From Eurosta solidaginis (lineage: Eukaryota > Arthropoda > Insecta > Diptera > Tephritidae): a stretch of DNA of 64,000 nt. The first letter of the stretch is position 1. The number at the start of each line of letters is the position of its first letter. Shown here one piece after another: positions 25,589 through 39,106 of the stretch. The DNA lies in NCBI RefSeq assembly GCF_040869045.1, contig NW_027137035.1, forward strand, positions 62,001 through 126,000. Reading direction: 5' to 3'. The notes beneath the pieces are model-generated. The model saw only the letters and a program-made list of their open reading frames with translations. It was not told where the DNA came from and ran no database searches. The translations under genes were made by a program, and so were the position numbers.

Positions 25589-25758
25589 GCTCTGATGCAA
25601 ACAACTGATGAGTTATCTACTTAAATTTGTTGAACAAAACGACTTACGTATTTTAAGCATGCTAACCTTTAGCCCGGTAAGCAAATTAAAAAAAAAAACG
25701 CAATATGTAGGCTACACGAGAACGGAGACGTGTTTTAATAACTATCTCAAAAATTGTC
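25589..25758 (+). repeat. Unit 93, 170 bp, about 109-bp deletion
   Basis: At 25731/25732 GGAGACGT runs straight into GTTTTAATAACTATC. Everything between, from CGAGTAACC to CCTTTAAACA, is missing. It is the second shortest unit in the window. The break has no evident microhomology. Confidence 0.93.
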
Positions 25759-26038
25759 GCTCTGATGCAAACAACTGCTGAGTTATCTACTCAAATTTGT
25801 TGAACAAAACGACTTACGTATTTTAAACATGCTAACCTTTAGCCCGGTAAGCAAATTAAAAAAAAAAAACGCAATATGTAGGCTACACGAGAACGGAGAC
25901 GTCGAGTAACCAAAACACATGCGTTAAACAAATTCGTACACGTTATTTATCAATTTAACTCTAGAATTAAAGGATATACAACGAGAAACAACGTTTGACA
26001 ACCTTTAAACAGTTTTAATAACTATCTCAAAAATTGTC

Positions 26039-26304
26039 GCTCTGATGCAAACAACTGATAAGTTATCTACTTAAATTTGTTGAACAAAACGACTTACGTA
26101 TTTTAAACATGCTAACCTTTAGCCCGGTAAGCAAATTAAAAAAAAACGCAATATGTAGGCTACACGAGAACGGAGACGTCGAGTACCAAAACAAATGCGT
26201 TAAACAAATTCGTACACGTTATTTATCAATTTAACTCTAGAATTAAAGGATATGCAACGAGAAACAACGTTTGACAACCTTTAATAACTATCTCAAAAAT
26301 TGTC
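26039..26304 (+). repeat. Unit 95, 266 bp, 10-bp deletion at TTTA repeats
   Basis: Near 26281 ACCTTTAATAACTATC replaces ACCTTTAAACAGTTTTAATAAC. The ten missing bases lie between TTTA direct repeats, consistent with slippage. The unit also has GAGTACC (one base lost), GATATGCAACG and a short A tract. Confidence 0.92.
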
Positions 26305-26582
26305 GCTCTGATGCAAACAACTGATGAGTTATCTACTTAAATTTGATGAACAAAACGACTTACGTATTTTAAACATGCTAACCTTTAGCCCGGTAAGCAA
26401 ATTAAAAAAAAAACGCAATATGTAGGCTACACGAGAACGGAGACGTCGAGTAACCAAAACAAATGCGTTAAACAAATTCGTACACGTTATTTATCAATTT
26501 AACTCTAGAATTAAAGGATATACAACGAGAAACAACGTTTGACAACCTTTAAACAGTTTTAATAACTATCTCAAAAATTGTC

Positions 26583-28253
26583 GCTCTGATGCAAACAACT
26601 GATGAGTTATCTACTTAAATTTGTTGAACAAAACGACTTACGTATTTTAAGCATGCTAACCTTTAGCCCGGTAAGCAAATTAAAAAAGAAAACGCAATAT
26701 GTAGGCTACACGAGAACGGAGACGTCGAGTAACCAAAACAAATGCGTTAAACAAATTCGTACACGTTATTTATCAATTTAACTCTAGAATTAAAGGATAT
26801 ACAACGAGAAACAACGTTTGACAACCTTTAAACAGTTTTAATAACTATCTCAAAAATTGTCGCTCTGATGCAAACAACTGCTGAGTTATCTACTCAAATT
26901 TGTTGAACAAAACGACTTACGTATTTTAAACATGCTAACCTTTAGCCCGGTAAGCAAATTAAAAAAAAATCGCAATATGTAGGCTACACGAGAACGGAGA
27001 CGTCGAGTAACCAAAACAAATGCGTTAAACAAATTCGTACACGTTATTTATCAATTTAACTCTAGAATTAAAGGATATACAACGAGAAACAACGTTTGAC
27101 AACCTTTAAACAGTTTTAATAACTATCTCAAAACTTGTCGCTCTGATGCAAACAACTGATGAGTTATCTACTTAAATTTGATGAACAAAACGACTTACGT
27201 ATTTTAAACATGCTAACCTTTAGCCCGGTAAGCAAATTAAAAAAAAAACGCAATATGTAGGCTACACGAGAACGGAGACGTCGAGTAACCAAAACAAATG
27301 CGTTAAACAAATTCGTACACGTTATTTATCAATTTAACTCTAGAATTAAAGGATATACAACGAGAAACAACGTTTGACAACCTTTAAACAGTTTTAATAA
27401 CTATCTCAAAAATTGTCGCTCTGATGCAAACAACTGATGAGTTATATACTTAAATTTGTTGAACAAAACGACTTACGTATTTTAAGCATGCTAACCTTTA
27501 GCCCGGTAAGCAAATTAAAAAAGAAAACGCAATATGTAGGCTACACGAGAACGGAGACGTCGAGTAACCAAAACAAATGCGTTAAACAAATTCGTACACG
27601 TTATTTATCAATTTAACTCTAGAATTAAAGGATATACAACGAGAAACAACGTTTGACAACCATTAAACAGTTTTAATAACTATCTCAAAAATTGTCGCTC
27701 TGATGCAAACAACTGCTGAGTTATCTACTCAAATTTGTTGAACAAAACGACTTACGTATTTTAAACATGCTAACCTTTAGCCCGGTAAGCAAATTAAAAA
27801 AAAATCGCAATATGTAGGCTACACGAGAACGGAGACGTCGAGTAACCAAAACAAATGCGTTAAACAAATTCGTACACGTTATTTATCAATTTAACTCTAG
27901 AATTAAAGGATATACAACGAGAAACAACGTTTGACAACCTTTAAACAGTTTTAATAACTATCTCAAAACTTGTCGCTCTGATGCAAACAACTGATGAGTT
28001 ATCTACTTAAATTTGATGAACAAAACGACTTACGTATTTTAAACATGCTAACCTTTAGCCCGGTAAGCAAATTAAAAAAAAAAACGCAATATGTAGGCTA
28101 CACGAGAACGGAGACGTCGAGTAACCAAAACAAATGCGTTAAACAAATTCGTACACGTTATTTATCAATTTAACTCTAGAATTAAAGGATATACAACGAG
28201 AAACAACGTTTGATAACCTTTAAACAGTTTTAATAACTATCTCAAAAATTGTC
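26583..28253. repeat. 3-unit tandem duplication (835 bp), units 97-99 and 100-102
   Basis: Shared rare markers in order are AAAAAAGAAAACGC (units 97 and 100), AAAATCGCAATATG in a CTGCTGAG unit (98 and 101), and CTCAAAACTTGTCG at the junction to a GATGAAC unit (before 27140 and 27975). Starts are offset by 835 bp (26583 to 27418, 26862 to 27697, 27140 to 27975). Private differences include TTATATACTT in unit 100 and CCATTAAACAG at its end. Confidence 0.93.
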
Positions 28254-30755
28254 GCTCTGATGCAAACAACTGCTGAGTTATCTACTCAAATTTGTTGAAC
28301 AAAACGACTTACGTATTTTAAACATGCTAACCTTTAGCCCGGTAAGCAAATTTAAAAAAAAACGCAATATGTAGGCTACACGAGAACGGAGACGTCGAGT
28401 AACCAAAACAAATGCGTTAAACAAATTTGTACACGTTATTTATCAATTTAACTCTAGAATTAAAGGATATACAACGATAAACAACGTTTGACAACCTTTA
28501 AACAGTTTTAATAACTATCTCAAAAATTGTCGCTCTGATGCAAACAACTGATGAGTTATCTACTTAAATTTGATGAACAAAACGACTTTCGTATTTTAAA
28601 CATGCTAACCTTTAGCCCGGTAAGCAAATTAAAAAAAAACGCAATATGTAGGCTACACGAGAACGGAGACGTCGAGTAACCAAAACAAATGCGTTAAACA
28701 AATTCGTACACGTTATTTATCAATTTAACTCTAGAATTAAAGGATATACAACGAGAAACAACGTTTGACAACCTTTAAACAGTTTTAATAACTATCTCAA
28801 AAATTATCGCTCTGATGCAAACAACTGATGAGTTATCTACTTAAATTTGATGAACAAAACGACTTACGTATTTTAAACATGCTAACCTTTAGCCCGGTAA
28901 GCAAATTAAAAAAAAAACGCAATATGTAGGCTACACGAGAACGGAGACGTCGAGTAACCAAAATAAATGCGTTAAACAAATTCGTACACGTTATTTATCA
29001 ATTTAACTCTAGAATTAAAGGATATACAACGAGAAACAACGTTTCACAACCTTTAAACAGTTTTAATAACTATCTCAAAAATTATCGCTCTGATGCAAAC
29101 AACTGATGAGTTATCTACTTAAATTTGTTGAACAAAACGACTTACGTATTTTAAGCATGCTAACCTTTAGCCCGGTAAGCAAATTAAAAAAAAAACGCAA
29201 TATGTAGGCTACACGAGAACGGAGACGTCGAGTAACCAAAACTAATACGTTAAACAAATTAGTGCACGTTATTTATCAATTTAACTCTAGAATTAAAGGA
29301 TATACAACGAGAAACAACGTTTGACAACCTATAAACAGTTTTAATAACTATCTCAAAAATTGTCGCTCTGATGCAAACAACTGCTGAGTTATCTACTCAA
29401 ATTTGTTGAACAAAACGACTTACGTATTTTAAACATGCTAACCTTTAGCCCGGTAAGCAAATTAAAAAAAAAACGCAATATGTAGGCTACACGAGAACGG
29501 AGACGTCGAGTAACCAAAACAAATGCGTTAAACAAATTCGTACACGTTATTTATCAATTTAACTCTAGAATTAAAGGATATACAACGAGAAACAACGTTT
29601 GACAACCTTTAAACAGTTTTAATAACTATCTCAAAAATTGTCGCTCTGATGCAAACAACTGATGAGTTATCTACTTAAATTTGATGAACAAAACGACTTA
29701 CGTATTTTAAACATGCTCACCTTTAGCCCGGTAAGCAAATTAAAAAAAAAACGCAATATATAGGCTACACGAGAACGGAGACGTCGAGTAACCAAAACAA
29801 AAGCCTTAAACAAATTCGTACACGTTATTTATCAATTTAACTCTAGAATTAAAGGATATACAACGAGAAACAACGTTTGACAACCTTTAAACAGTTTTAA
29901 TAACTATCTCAAAAATTATCGCTCTGATGCAAGCAACTGATGAGTTATCTACTTAAATTTGTTGAACAAAACGACTTACGTATTTTAAACATGCTAACCT
30001 TTAGCCCGGTAAGCAAATTAAAAAAAAAACGCAATATGTAGGCTACACGAGAACGGAGACGTCGAGTACCCAAAACAAATGCGTTAAACAAATTCGTACA
30101 CGTTATTTATCAATTTAACTCTAGAATTAAAGGATATGCAACGAGAAACAACGTTTGACAACCTTTAAACAGTTTTAATAACTATCTCAAAAATTGTCGC
30201 TCTGATGCAAACAACTGATGAGTTATCTACTTAAATTTGATGAACAAAACGACTTACGTATTTTAAACATGCTAACCTTTAGCCCGGTAAGCAAATTAAA
30301 AAAAAAACGCAATATGTAGGTTACACGAGATCGGAGACGTCGAGTAACCAAAACAAATGCGTTAAACAAATTCGTACACGTTATTTATCAATTTAACTCT
30401 AGAATTAAAGGATTCACAACGAGAAACAACGTTTGACAACCTGTAAACAGTTTTAATAACTATCTCAAAAATTATCGCTCTGATGCAAACAACTGATGAG
30501 TTATCTACTTAAATTTGTTGAACAAAACGACTTACGTATTTTAAGCATGCTAACCTTTAGCCCGGTAAGCAAATTAAAAAAAAAAACGCAACATGTAGGC
30601 TACACGAGAACGGAGACGTCGATTAACCAAAACAAATGCGTTAAACAAATTCGTACACGTTATTTATCAATTTAACTCTAGAATTAAAGGATATACAACG
30701 AGAAACAACGTTTGACAACCTTTAAACAGTTTTAATAACTATCTCAAAAATTGTC

Positions 30756-31589
30756 GCTCTGATGCAAACAACTGCTGAGTTATCTACTCAAATTTGTTGA
30801 ACAAAACGACTTACGTATTTTAAACATGCTAGCCTTTAGCCCGGTAAGCAAATTAAAAAAAAAACGCAATATGTAGGCTACACGAGAACGGAGACGTCGA
30901 GTAACCAAAACAAATGCGTTAAACAAATTCGTACACGTTATTTATCAATTTAACTCTAGAATTAAAGGATATACAACGAGAAACAACGTTTGACAACCTT
31001 TAAACAGTTTTAATAACTATCTCAAAAATTATCGCTCTGATGCAAAAAACTGATGAGTTATCTACTTAAATTTGTTGAACAAAACGCGTTACGTATTTTA
31101 AGCATGCTAACCTTTAGCCCGGTAAGCAAATTAAAAAAAAAACGCAATATGTAGGCTACACGAGAACGGAGACGTCGAGTAACCAAAACAAATGCGTTAA
31201 ACAAATTCGTACACGTTATTTATCAATTTAACTCTAGAATTAAAGGATATACAACGAGAAACAACATTTGACAACCTTTAAACAGTTTTAATAACTATCT
31301 CAAAAATTGTCGCTCTGATGCAAACAACTGCTGAGTTATCTACTCAAATTTGTTGAACAAAACGACTTACGTATTTTAAACATGCTAGCCTTTAGCCCGG
31401 TAAGCAAATTAAAAAAAAAACGCAATATGTAGGCTACACGAGAACGGAGACGTCGAGTAACCAAAACAAATGCGTTAAACAAATTCGTACACGTTATTTA
31501 TCAATTTAACTCTAGAATTAAAGGATATACAACGAGAAACAACGTTTGACAACCTTTAAACAGTTTTAATAACTATCTCAACAATTGTC
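30756..31589. repeat. Two-unit spacing of CTAGCC variant units
   Basis: Units 112 (30756) and 114 (31312) share CTGCTGAG, TACTCAAAT and the rare ATGCTAGCC, 556 bp apart, with a GTTGAAC/AAGCATGC unit between. This looks like a small dimer-scale copy event. Confidence 0.7.
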
Positions 31590-34500
31590 GCTCTGATGCA
31601 AACAACTGATGAGTTATCTACTTAAATTTGTTGAACAAAACCACTTACGTATTTTAAACATGCTAACCTTTAGCCCGGTAAGCAAATTACAAAAAAAAAC
31701 GCAATATGTAGGCTACACGAGAACGGAGACGTCGAGTAACCAAAACAAATACGTTAAACAAATTCGTACACGTTATTTATCAATTTAACTCTAGAATTAA
31801 AGGATATACAACGAGAAACAACGTTTGACAACCTTTAAACAGTTTTAATAACTATTTCAAAAATTGTCGCTCTGATGCAAACAACTGATGAGTTATCTAC
31901 TCAAATTTGTTGAACAAAACGACTTACGTATTTTAAGCATGCTAACCTTTAGCCCGGTAAGCAAATTAAAAAAAAAACGCAATATGTAGGCTACACGAGA
32001 ACGGAGACGTCGAGTAACCAAAACAAATGCGTTAAACAAATTCGTACACGTTATTTATCAATTTAACTCTAGAATTAAAGGATATACAACGAGAAACGAC
32101 GTTTGACAACCTTTAATCAGTTTTAATAACTATCTCAAAAATTGTCGCTCTGATGCAAACAACTGCTTAGTTATCTACTCAAATTTGTTGAACAAAACGA
32201 CTTACGTATTTTAAACATGCTAACCTTTAGCCCGGTAAGCAAATTAAAAAAAAAACGCAATATGTAGGCTACACGAGAACGGAGACGTCGAGTAACCAAA
32301 ACAAATGCGTTAAACAAATTCGTACACGTTATTTATCAATTTAACTCTAGAATTAAAGGATATACAACGAGAAACAACGTTTGACAACCTATAAACAGTT
32401 TTAATAACTATCTCAAAAATTGTCGCTCTGAATGAAACAACTGATGAGTTATCTACTTAAATTTGTTGAACAAAACGACTTGCGTATTTTAAACATGCTA
32501 ACCTTTAGCCCGGTAAGCAAATTAAAAAAAAAAACGCAATATGTAGGCTACACGAGAACGGAGACGTCGAGTAACCAAAACAAATGCGTTAAACAAATTC
32601 GTACACGTTATTTATCAATTTAACTCTAGAATTAAAGGATATACAACGAGAAACAACGTTTGACAACCTTTAAACAGTTTTAATAACTATCTCAAAAATT
32701 GTCGCTCTGATGCAAACAACTGATGAGTTATCTACTTAAATTTGATGAACAAAACGACTTACGTATTTTAAACATGCTAACCTTTAGCCCGGTAAGCAAA
32801 TTAAAAAAAAAAAAACGCAATATGTAGGCTACACGAGAACAGAGACGTCGAGTAACCAAAACAAATGCGTTAAACAAATTCGTACACGTTATTTATCAAT
32901 TTAACTCTAGAATTAAAGGATATACAACGAGAAACAACGTTTGACAACCTTTAAACAGTTTTAATAACTATCTCAAAAATTGTCGCTCTGATGCAAACAA
33001 CTGATGAGTTATCTACTTAAATTTGATGAACAAAACGACTTACGTATTTTAAACATGCTAACCTTTAGCCCGGTAAGCAAATTAAAAAAAAAAACGCAAT
33101 ATGTAGGCTACACGAGAACGGAGACGTCGAGTAACCAAAACAAATGCGTTAAACAAATTCGTACACGTTATTTATGAATTTAACTCTAGAATTAAAGGAT
33201 ATACAACGAGAAACAACGTTTGACAACCTTTAAACAGTTTTAATAACTATCTCAAAAATTGTCGCTCTGATGCAAACAACTGATGAGTTATCTACTTAAA
33301 TTTGTTGAACAAAACGACTTACTTATTTTAAACATGCTAACCTTTAGCCCGGTAAGCAAATTAAAAAAAAAAAACGCAATATGTAGGCTACACGAGAACG
33401 GAGACGTCGAGTAACCAAAACAAATGCGTTAAACAAATTCGTACACGTTATTTATCAATTTAACTCTAGAATTAAAGGATATACAACGAGAAACAACGTT
33501 TGACAACCTTTAAACAGTTTTAATAACTATCTCAAAAATTGTCGCTCTGATGCAAACAACTGATGAGTTATCTACTTAAATTTGATGAACAAAACGACTT
33601 ACGTATTTTAAACATGCTAACCTTTAGCCCGGTAAGCAAATTAAAAAAAAAAACGCAATATGTAGGCTACACGAGAACGGAGACGTCGAGTAACCAAAAC
33701 AAATGCGTTAAACAAATTCGTACACGTTATTTATCAATTTAACTCTAGAATTAAAGGATATACAACGAGAAACAACGTTTGACAACCTTTAAACAGTTTT
33801 AATAACTATCTCAAAAATTGTCGCTCTGATGGAAACAACTGATGAGTTATCTACTTAAATTTGTTGAACAAAACGACTTACGTATTTTAAACATGCTAAC
33901 CTTTAGCCCGGTAAGCAAATTAAAAAAAAAAAAACGCAATATGTAGGCTACACGAGAACAGAGACGTCGAGTAACCAAAACAAATGCGTTAAACAAATTC
34001 GTACACGTTATTTATCAATTTAACTCTAGAATTAAAGGATATACAACGAGAAACAACGTTTGACAACCTTTAAACAGTTTTAATAACTATCTCAAAAATT
34101 GTCGCTCTGATGCAAACAACTGATGAGTTATCTACTTAAATTTGTTGAACAAAACGACTTACGTAATTTAAGCATGCTAACCTTTAGCCCGGTAAGCAAA
34201 TTAAAAAAAAAACCCAATATGTAGGCTACACGAGAACGGAGACGTCGAGTAACCAAAACAAATGCGTTAAACAAATTCGTACACGTTATTTATCAATTTA
34301 ACTCTAGAATTAAAGGATATACAACGAGAAACAACGTTTGACAACCTTTAAACAGTTTTAATAACTATCTCAAAAATTGTCGCTCTGATGGAAACAACTG
34401 ATGAGTTATCTACTTAAATTTGTTGAACAAAACGACTTACGTATTTTAAACATGCTAACCTTTAGCCCGGTAAGCAAATTAAAAAAAAAACGCAATATGT

Positions 34501-37500
34501 AGGCTACACGAGAACGGAGACGTCGAGTAACCAAAACAAATGCGTTAAACAAATTCGTACACGTTATTTATCAATTTAACTCTAGAATTAAAGGATATAC
34601 AACGAGAAAAAAACGTTTGACAACCTTTAAACAGTTTTAATAACTATCTCAAAAATTGTCGCTCTGATGAAAACAACTGATGAGTTATCTACTTAAATTT
34701 GAACAAAACGACTTACGTATTTTAAACATGCTAACCTTTAGCCCGGTAAGCAAATTAAAAAAAAAAACGCAATATGTAGGCTACACGAGAACGGAGACGT
34801 CGAGTAACCAAAACAAATGCGTTAAACAAATTCGTACACGTTATTTAGCAATTTAGCTCTAGAATTAAAGGATATACAACGAGAAACAACGTTTGACAAC
34901 CTTTAAACAGTTTTAATAACTATCTCAAAAATTATCGCTCTGATGCAAACAACTGATGAGTTATCTACTTAAATTTGTTGAACAAAACGACTTAAGTATT
35001 TTAAGCATGCTAACCTTTAGCCCGGTAAGCAAATTAAAAAAAAACGCAATATGTAGGCTACACGAGAACGGAGACGTCGAGTAACCAAAACAAATACGAT
35101 AAACAAATTCGTACACGTTATTTATCAATTTAACTCTAGAATTAAAGGATATACAACGAGAAACAACGTTTGACAACCTTTAAACAGTTTTAATAACTAT
35201 CTCAAAAATTGTCGCTCTGATGCAAACAACTGATGAGTTATCTACTTAAATTTGATGAACAAAACGACTTACGTATTTTAAATATGCTAACCTTTAGCCC
35301 GGTAAGCAAATTAAAAAAAAAAGCAATATGTAGGCTACACGAGAACGGAGACGTCGAGTAACCAAAACAAATGCGTTAAACAAATTCGTACACGTTATTT
35401 ATAAATTTAACTCTAGAATTAAAGGATATACAACGAGAAACAACGTTTGACAACTTTTAAACAGTTTTAATAACTATCTCAAAAATTGTCGCTCTGATGC
35501 AAACAACTGATGAGTTATCTACTTAAATTTGTTGAACAAAACGACTTACGTATTTTAAGCATGCTAACCTTTAGCCCGGTAAGCAAATTAAAAAAAAAAA
35601 ACGCAATATGTAGGCTACACGAGAACGGAGACGTCGAGTAACCAAAACAAATGGGTTAAACAAATTCGTACACGTTATTTATAAATTTAACTCTAGAATT
35701 AAAGGATATACAACGAGAAACAACGTTTGACAACCTTTAAACAGTTTTAATAACTATCTCAAAAATTGTCGCTCTGATGCAAACAACTGATGAGTTATCT
35801 ATTTAAATTTGTTGAACAAAACGACTTACGTATTTTAAACATGCTAACCTTTAGCCCGGTAAGCAAATTAAAAAAAAACGCAATATGTAGGCTACACGAG
35901 AACGGAGACGTCGAGTAACCAAAACAAATACGTTAAACAAATTCGTACACGTTATTTATCAATTTAACTCTAGAATTAAAGGATATACAACGAGAAACAA
36001 CGTTTGACAACCTTTAAACAGTTTTAATAACTATCTCAAAAATTATCGCTCTGATGCAAACAACTGTTGAGTTATCTACTTAAATTTGTTGAACAAAACG
36101 ACTTACGTATTTTAAGCATGCTAACCTTTAGCCCGGTAAGCAAATTAAAAAAAAAACGCAATATGTAGGCTACACGAGAACGGAGACGTTGAGTAACCAA
36201 AACAAATGCGTTAAACAAATTCGTACACGTTATTTATCAATTTAACTCTAGAATTAAAGGATATACAACGAGAAACAACGTTTGACAACCTTTAAACAGT
36301 TTTAATAACTATCTCAAAAATTGTCGCTCTGATGCAAACAACTGATGAGTTATCTACTCAAATTTGTTGAACAAAACGACTTACGTATTTTAAACATGCT
36401 AACCTTTAGCCCGGTAAGCAAATTAAAAAAAAAACGCAATATGTAGGCTACACGAGAACGGAGACGTCGAGTAACCAAAACAAATGCGTTAAACAAATTC
36501 GTACACGTTATTTATGAATTTAACTCTAGAATTAAAGGATATACAACGAGAAACAACGTTTGACAACCTTTAAACAGTTTTAATAACTATCTCAAAAATT
36601 GTCGCTCTGATGCAAACAACTGATGAGTTATCTACTTAAATTTGTTGAACAAAACGACTTACGTATTTTAAGCATGCTAACCTTTAGCGCGGTAAGCAAA
36701 TTAAAAAAAAACGCAATATGTTGGCTACACGAGAACGGAGATGTCGAGTAACCAAAACAAATGCGTTAAACAAATTCGTACACGTTATTTATCAATTTAA
36801 CTCTAGAATTAAAGGATATACAACGAGAAACAACGTTTGACAACCTTTAAACAGTTTTAATAACTATCTCAAAAATTGTCGCTCTGATGCAAACAACTGC
36901 TGAGTTATCTACTCAAATTTGTTGAACAAAACGACATACGTATTTTAAACATGCTAACCTTTAGCCCGGTAAGCAAATTAAAAAAAAAACGCAATATGTA
37001 GGCTACACGAGAACGGAGACGTCGAGTAACCAAAACAAATGCGTTAAACAAATTCGTACACGTTATTTATCAATTTAACTCTAGAATTAAAGGATATACA
37101 ACGAGAAACAACGTTTGACAACCTTTAAACAGTTTTAATAACTATCTCAAAAATTGTCGCTCTGATGCAAACAACTGATGAGTTATCTACTTAAATTTGA
37201 TGAACAAAACGACTTACGTATTTTAAACATGCTAACCTTTAGCCCGGTAAGCAAATTAAAAAAAAAAACGCAATATGTAGGCTACACGAGAACGGAGACG
37301 TCGAGTAACCAAAACAAATGCGTTAAACAAATTCGTACACGTTATTTATCAATTTAACTCTAGAATTAAAGGATATACAACGAGAAACAACGTTTGACAA
37401 CCTTTAAACAGTTTTAATAACTATCTCAAAAATTGTCGCTCTGATGCAAACAACTGCTGAGTTATCTACTCAAATTTGTTGAACAAAACGACTTACGTAT

Positions 37501-37890
37501 TTTAAACATGCTAACCTTTAGCCCGGTAAGCAAATTAAAAAAAAAAACGCAATATGTAGGCTACACGAGAACGGAGACGTCGAGTAACCAAAACAAATGC
37601 GTTAAACAAATTCGTACACGTTATTTATCAATTTAACTCTAGAATTAAAGGATATACAACGAGAAACAACGTTTGACAACCTTTAAACAGTTTTAATAAC
37701 TATCTCAAAAATTATCGCTCTGATGCAAACAACTGATGAGTTATCTACTTAAATTTGTTGAACAAAACGACTTACGTATTTTAAGCATGCTAACCTTTAG
37801 CCCGGTAAGCAAATTAAAAAAAAAAACGCAATATGTAGGCTACACGAGAACGGAGACGTCGAGTAACCAAAACAAATGCGTTAAACAAAT

Positions 37891-39090
37891 TCGTATACGT
37901 TATTTATCAATTTAACTCTAGAATTAAAAGATATACAACGAGAAACAACGTTTGACAACCTTTAAACAGTTTTAATAACTATCTCAAAAATTGTCGCTCT
38001 GATGCAAACAACTGATGAGTTATCTACTTAAATTTGTTGAACAAAACGACTTACGTATTTTAAGCATGCTAACCTTTAGCGCGGTAAGCAAATTAAAAAA
38101 AAACGCAATATGTAGGCTACACGAGAACGGAGATGTCGAGTAACCAAAACAAATGCGTTAAACAAATTCGTACACGTTATTTATCAATTTAACTCTAGAA
38201 TTAAAGGATATACAACGAAAAACAACGTTTGACAACCTTTAAACAGTTTTAATAACTATCTCAAAAATTGTCGCTCTGATGCAAACAACTGCTGAGTTAT
38301 CTACTCAAATTTGTTGAACAAAGCGACTTACGTATTTTAAACATGCTAACCTTTAGCCCGGTAAGCAAATTAAAAAAAAAAACGCAATATGTAGGCTACA
38401 CGAGAACGGAGACGTCGAGTAACCAAAACAAATGCGTTAAACAAATTCGTACACGTTATTTATAAATTTAACTCTAGAATTAAAGGATATACAACGAGAA
38501 ACAACGTTTGACAACCTTTAAACAGTTTTAATAACTATCTCAAAAATTGTCGCTCTGATGCAAACAACTGATGAGTTATCTACTTAAATTTGATGAACAA
38601 AACGACTTACGTATTTTAAACATGCTAACCTTTAGCCCGGTAAGCAAATTAAAAAAAAAACGCAATATGTAGGCTACACGAGAACGGAGACGCGAGTAAC
38701 CAAAACAAATGCGTTAAACAAATTCGTACACGTTATTTATCAATTTAACTCTAGAATTAAAGGATATACAACGAGAAACAACGTTTGACAACCTTTAAAC
38801 AGTTTTAATAACTATCTCAAAAATTATCGCTCTGATGCAAACAACTGATGAGTTATCTACTTAAATTTGTTGAACAAAACGACTTACGTATTTTAAGCAT
38901 GGTAACCTTTAGCCCGGTAAGCAAATTAAAAAAAAAACGCAATATGTAGGCTACACGAGAACGGAGACGTCGAGTAACCAAAACAAATGCGTTAAACAAA
39001 TTCGTACACGTTATTTATCAATTTAACTCTAGAATTAAAGGATATACAACGAGAAACAACGTTTGACAACCTTTAAATAGTTTTAATAAC
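37891..39090. repeat. Segment copied 5010 bp away (partner 42901-44100)
   Basis: Shared rare markers keep a constant 5010-bp offset: TCGTATACG (37891, 42901), AAAAGATATAC just after it, TTAGCGCGG with GAGATGTCG in the next unit, AAAGCGACTTACG (near 38322, 43332), and GCATGGTAACC (near 38898, 43908). The offset is 18 units. The match ends where 39075 reads CTTTAAATAG and 44085 reads CTTTAATCAG. Confidence 0.88.
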
Positions 39091-39106
39091 TATCTCAAAA
39101 ACTGTC

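Larger units (their letters stand above)
21972..36603. repeat. Block 4: units 80-132, many CTGCTGAG / TACTCAAAT units
   Basis: Unit starts: 21972, 22250, 22528, 22806, 23085, 23363, 23642, 23920, 24199, 24477, 24755, 25034, 25311, 25589, 25759, 26039, 26305, 26583, 26862, 27140, 27418, 27697, 27975, 28254, 28532, 28809, 29087, 29365, 29643, 29921, 30199, 30477, 30756, 31034, 31312, 31590, 31869, 32147, 32425, 32704, 32985, 33264, 33544, 33823, 34104, 34382, 34661, 34937, 35214, 35491, 35771, 36048, 36326. CTGCTGAG units alternate with GATGAAC and GTTGAAC/AAGCATGC units. From 32.4 to 34.9 kb the CTGCTGAG type is absent. Confidence 0.9.

Noticed and set aside
32432..32623. 63-codon open frame with an earlier ATG
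   Set aside because: A local change (CTCTGAATGAAAC) creates the upstream ATG, and the rest is the usual A-tract-dependent frame.
34961..35176. 71-codon minus-strand open frame
   Set aside because: It lies wholly in one satellite unit, depends on that unit's private substitutions and A-tract length, and is not kept in neighbours.
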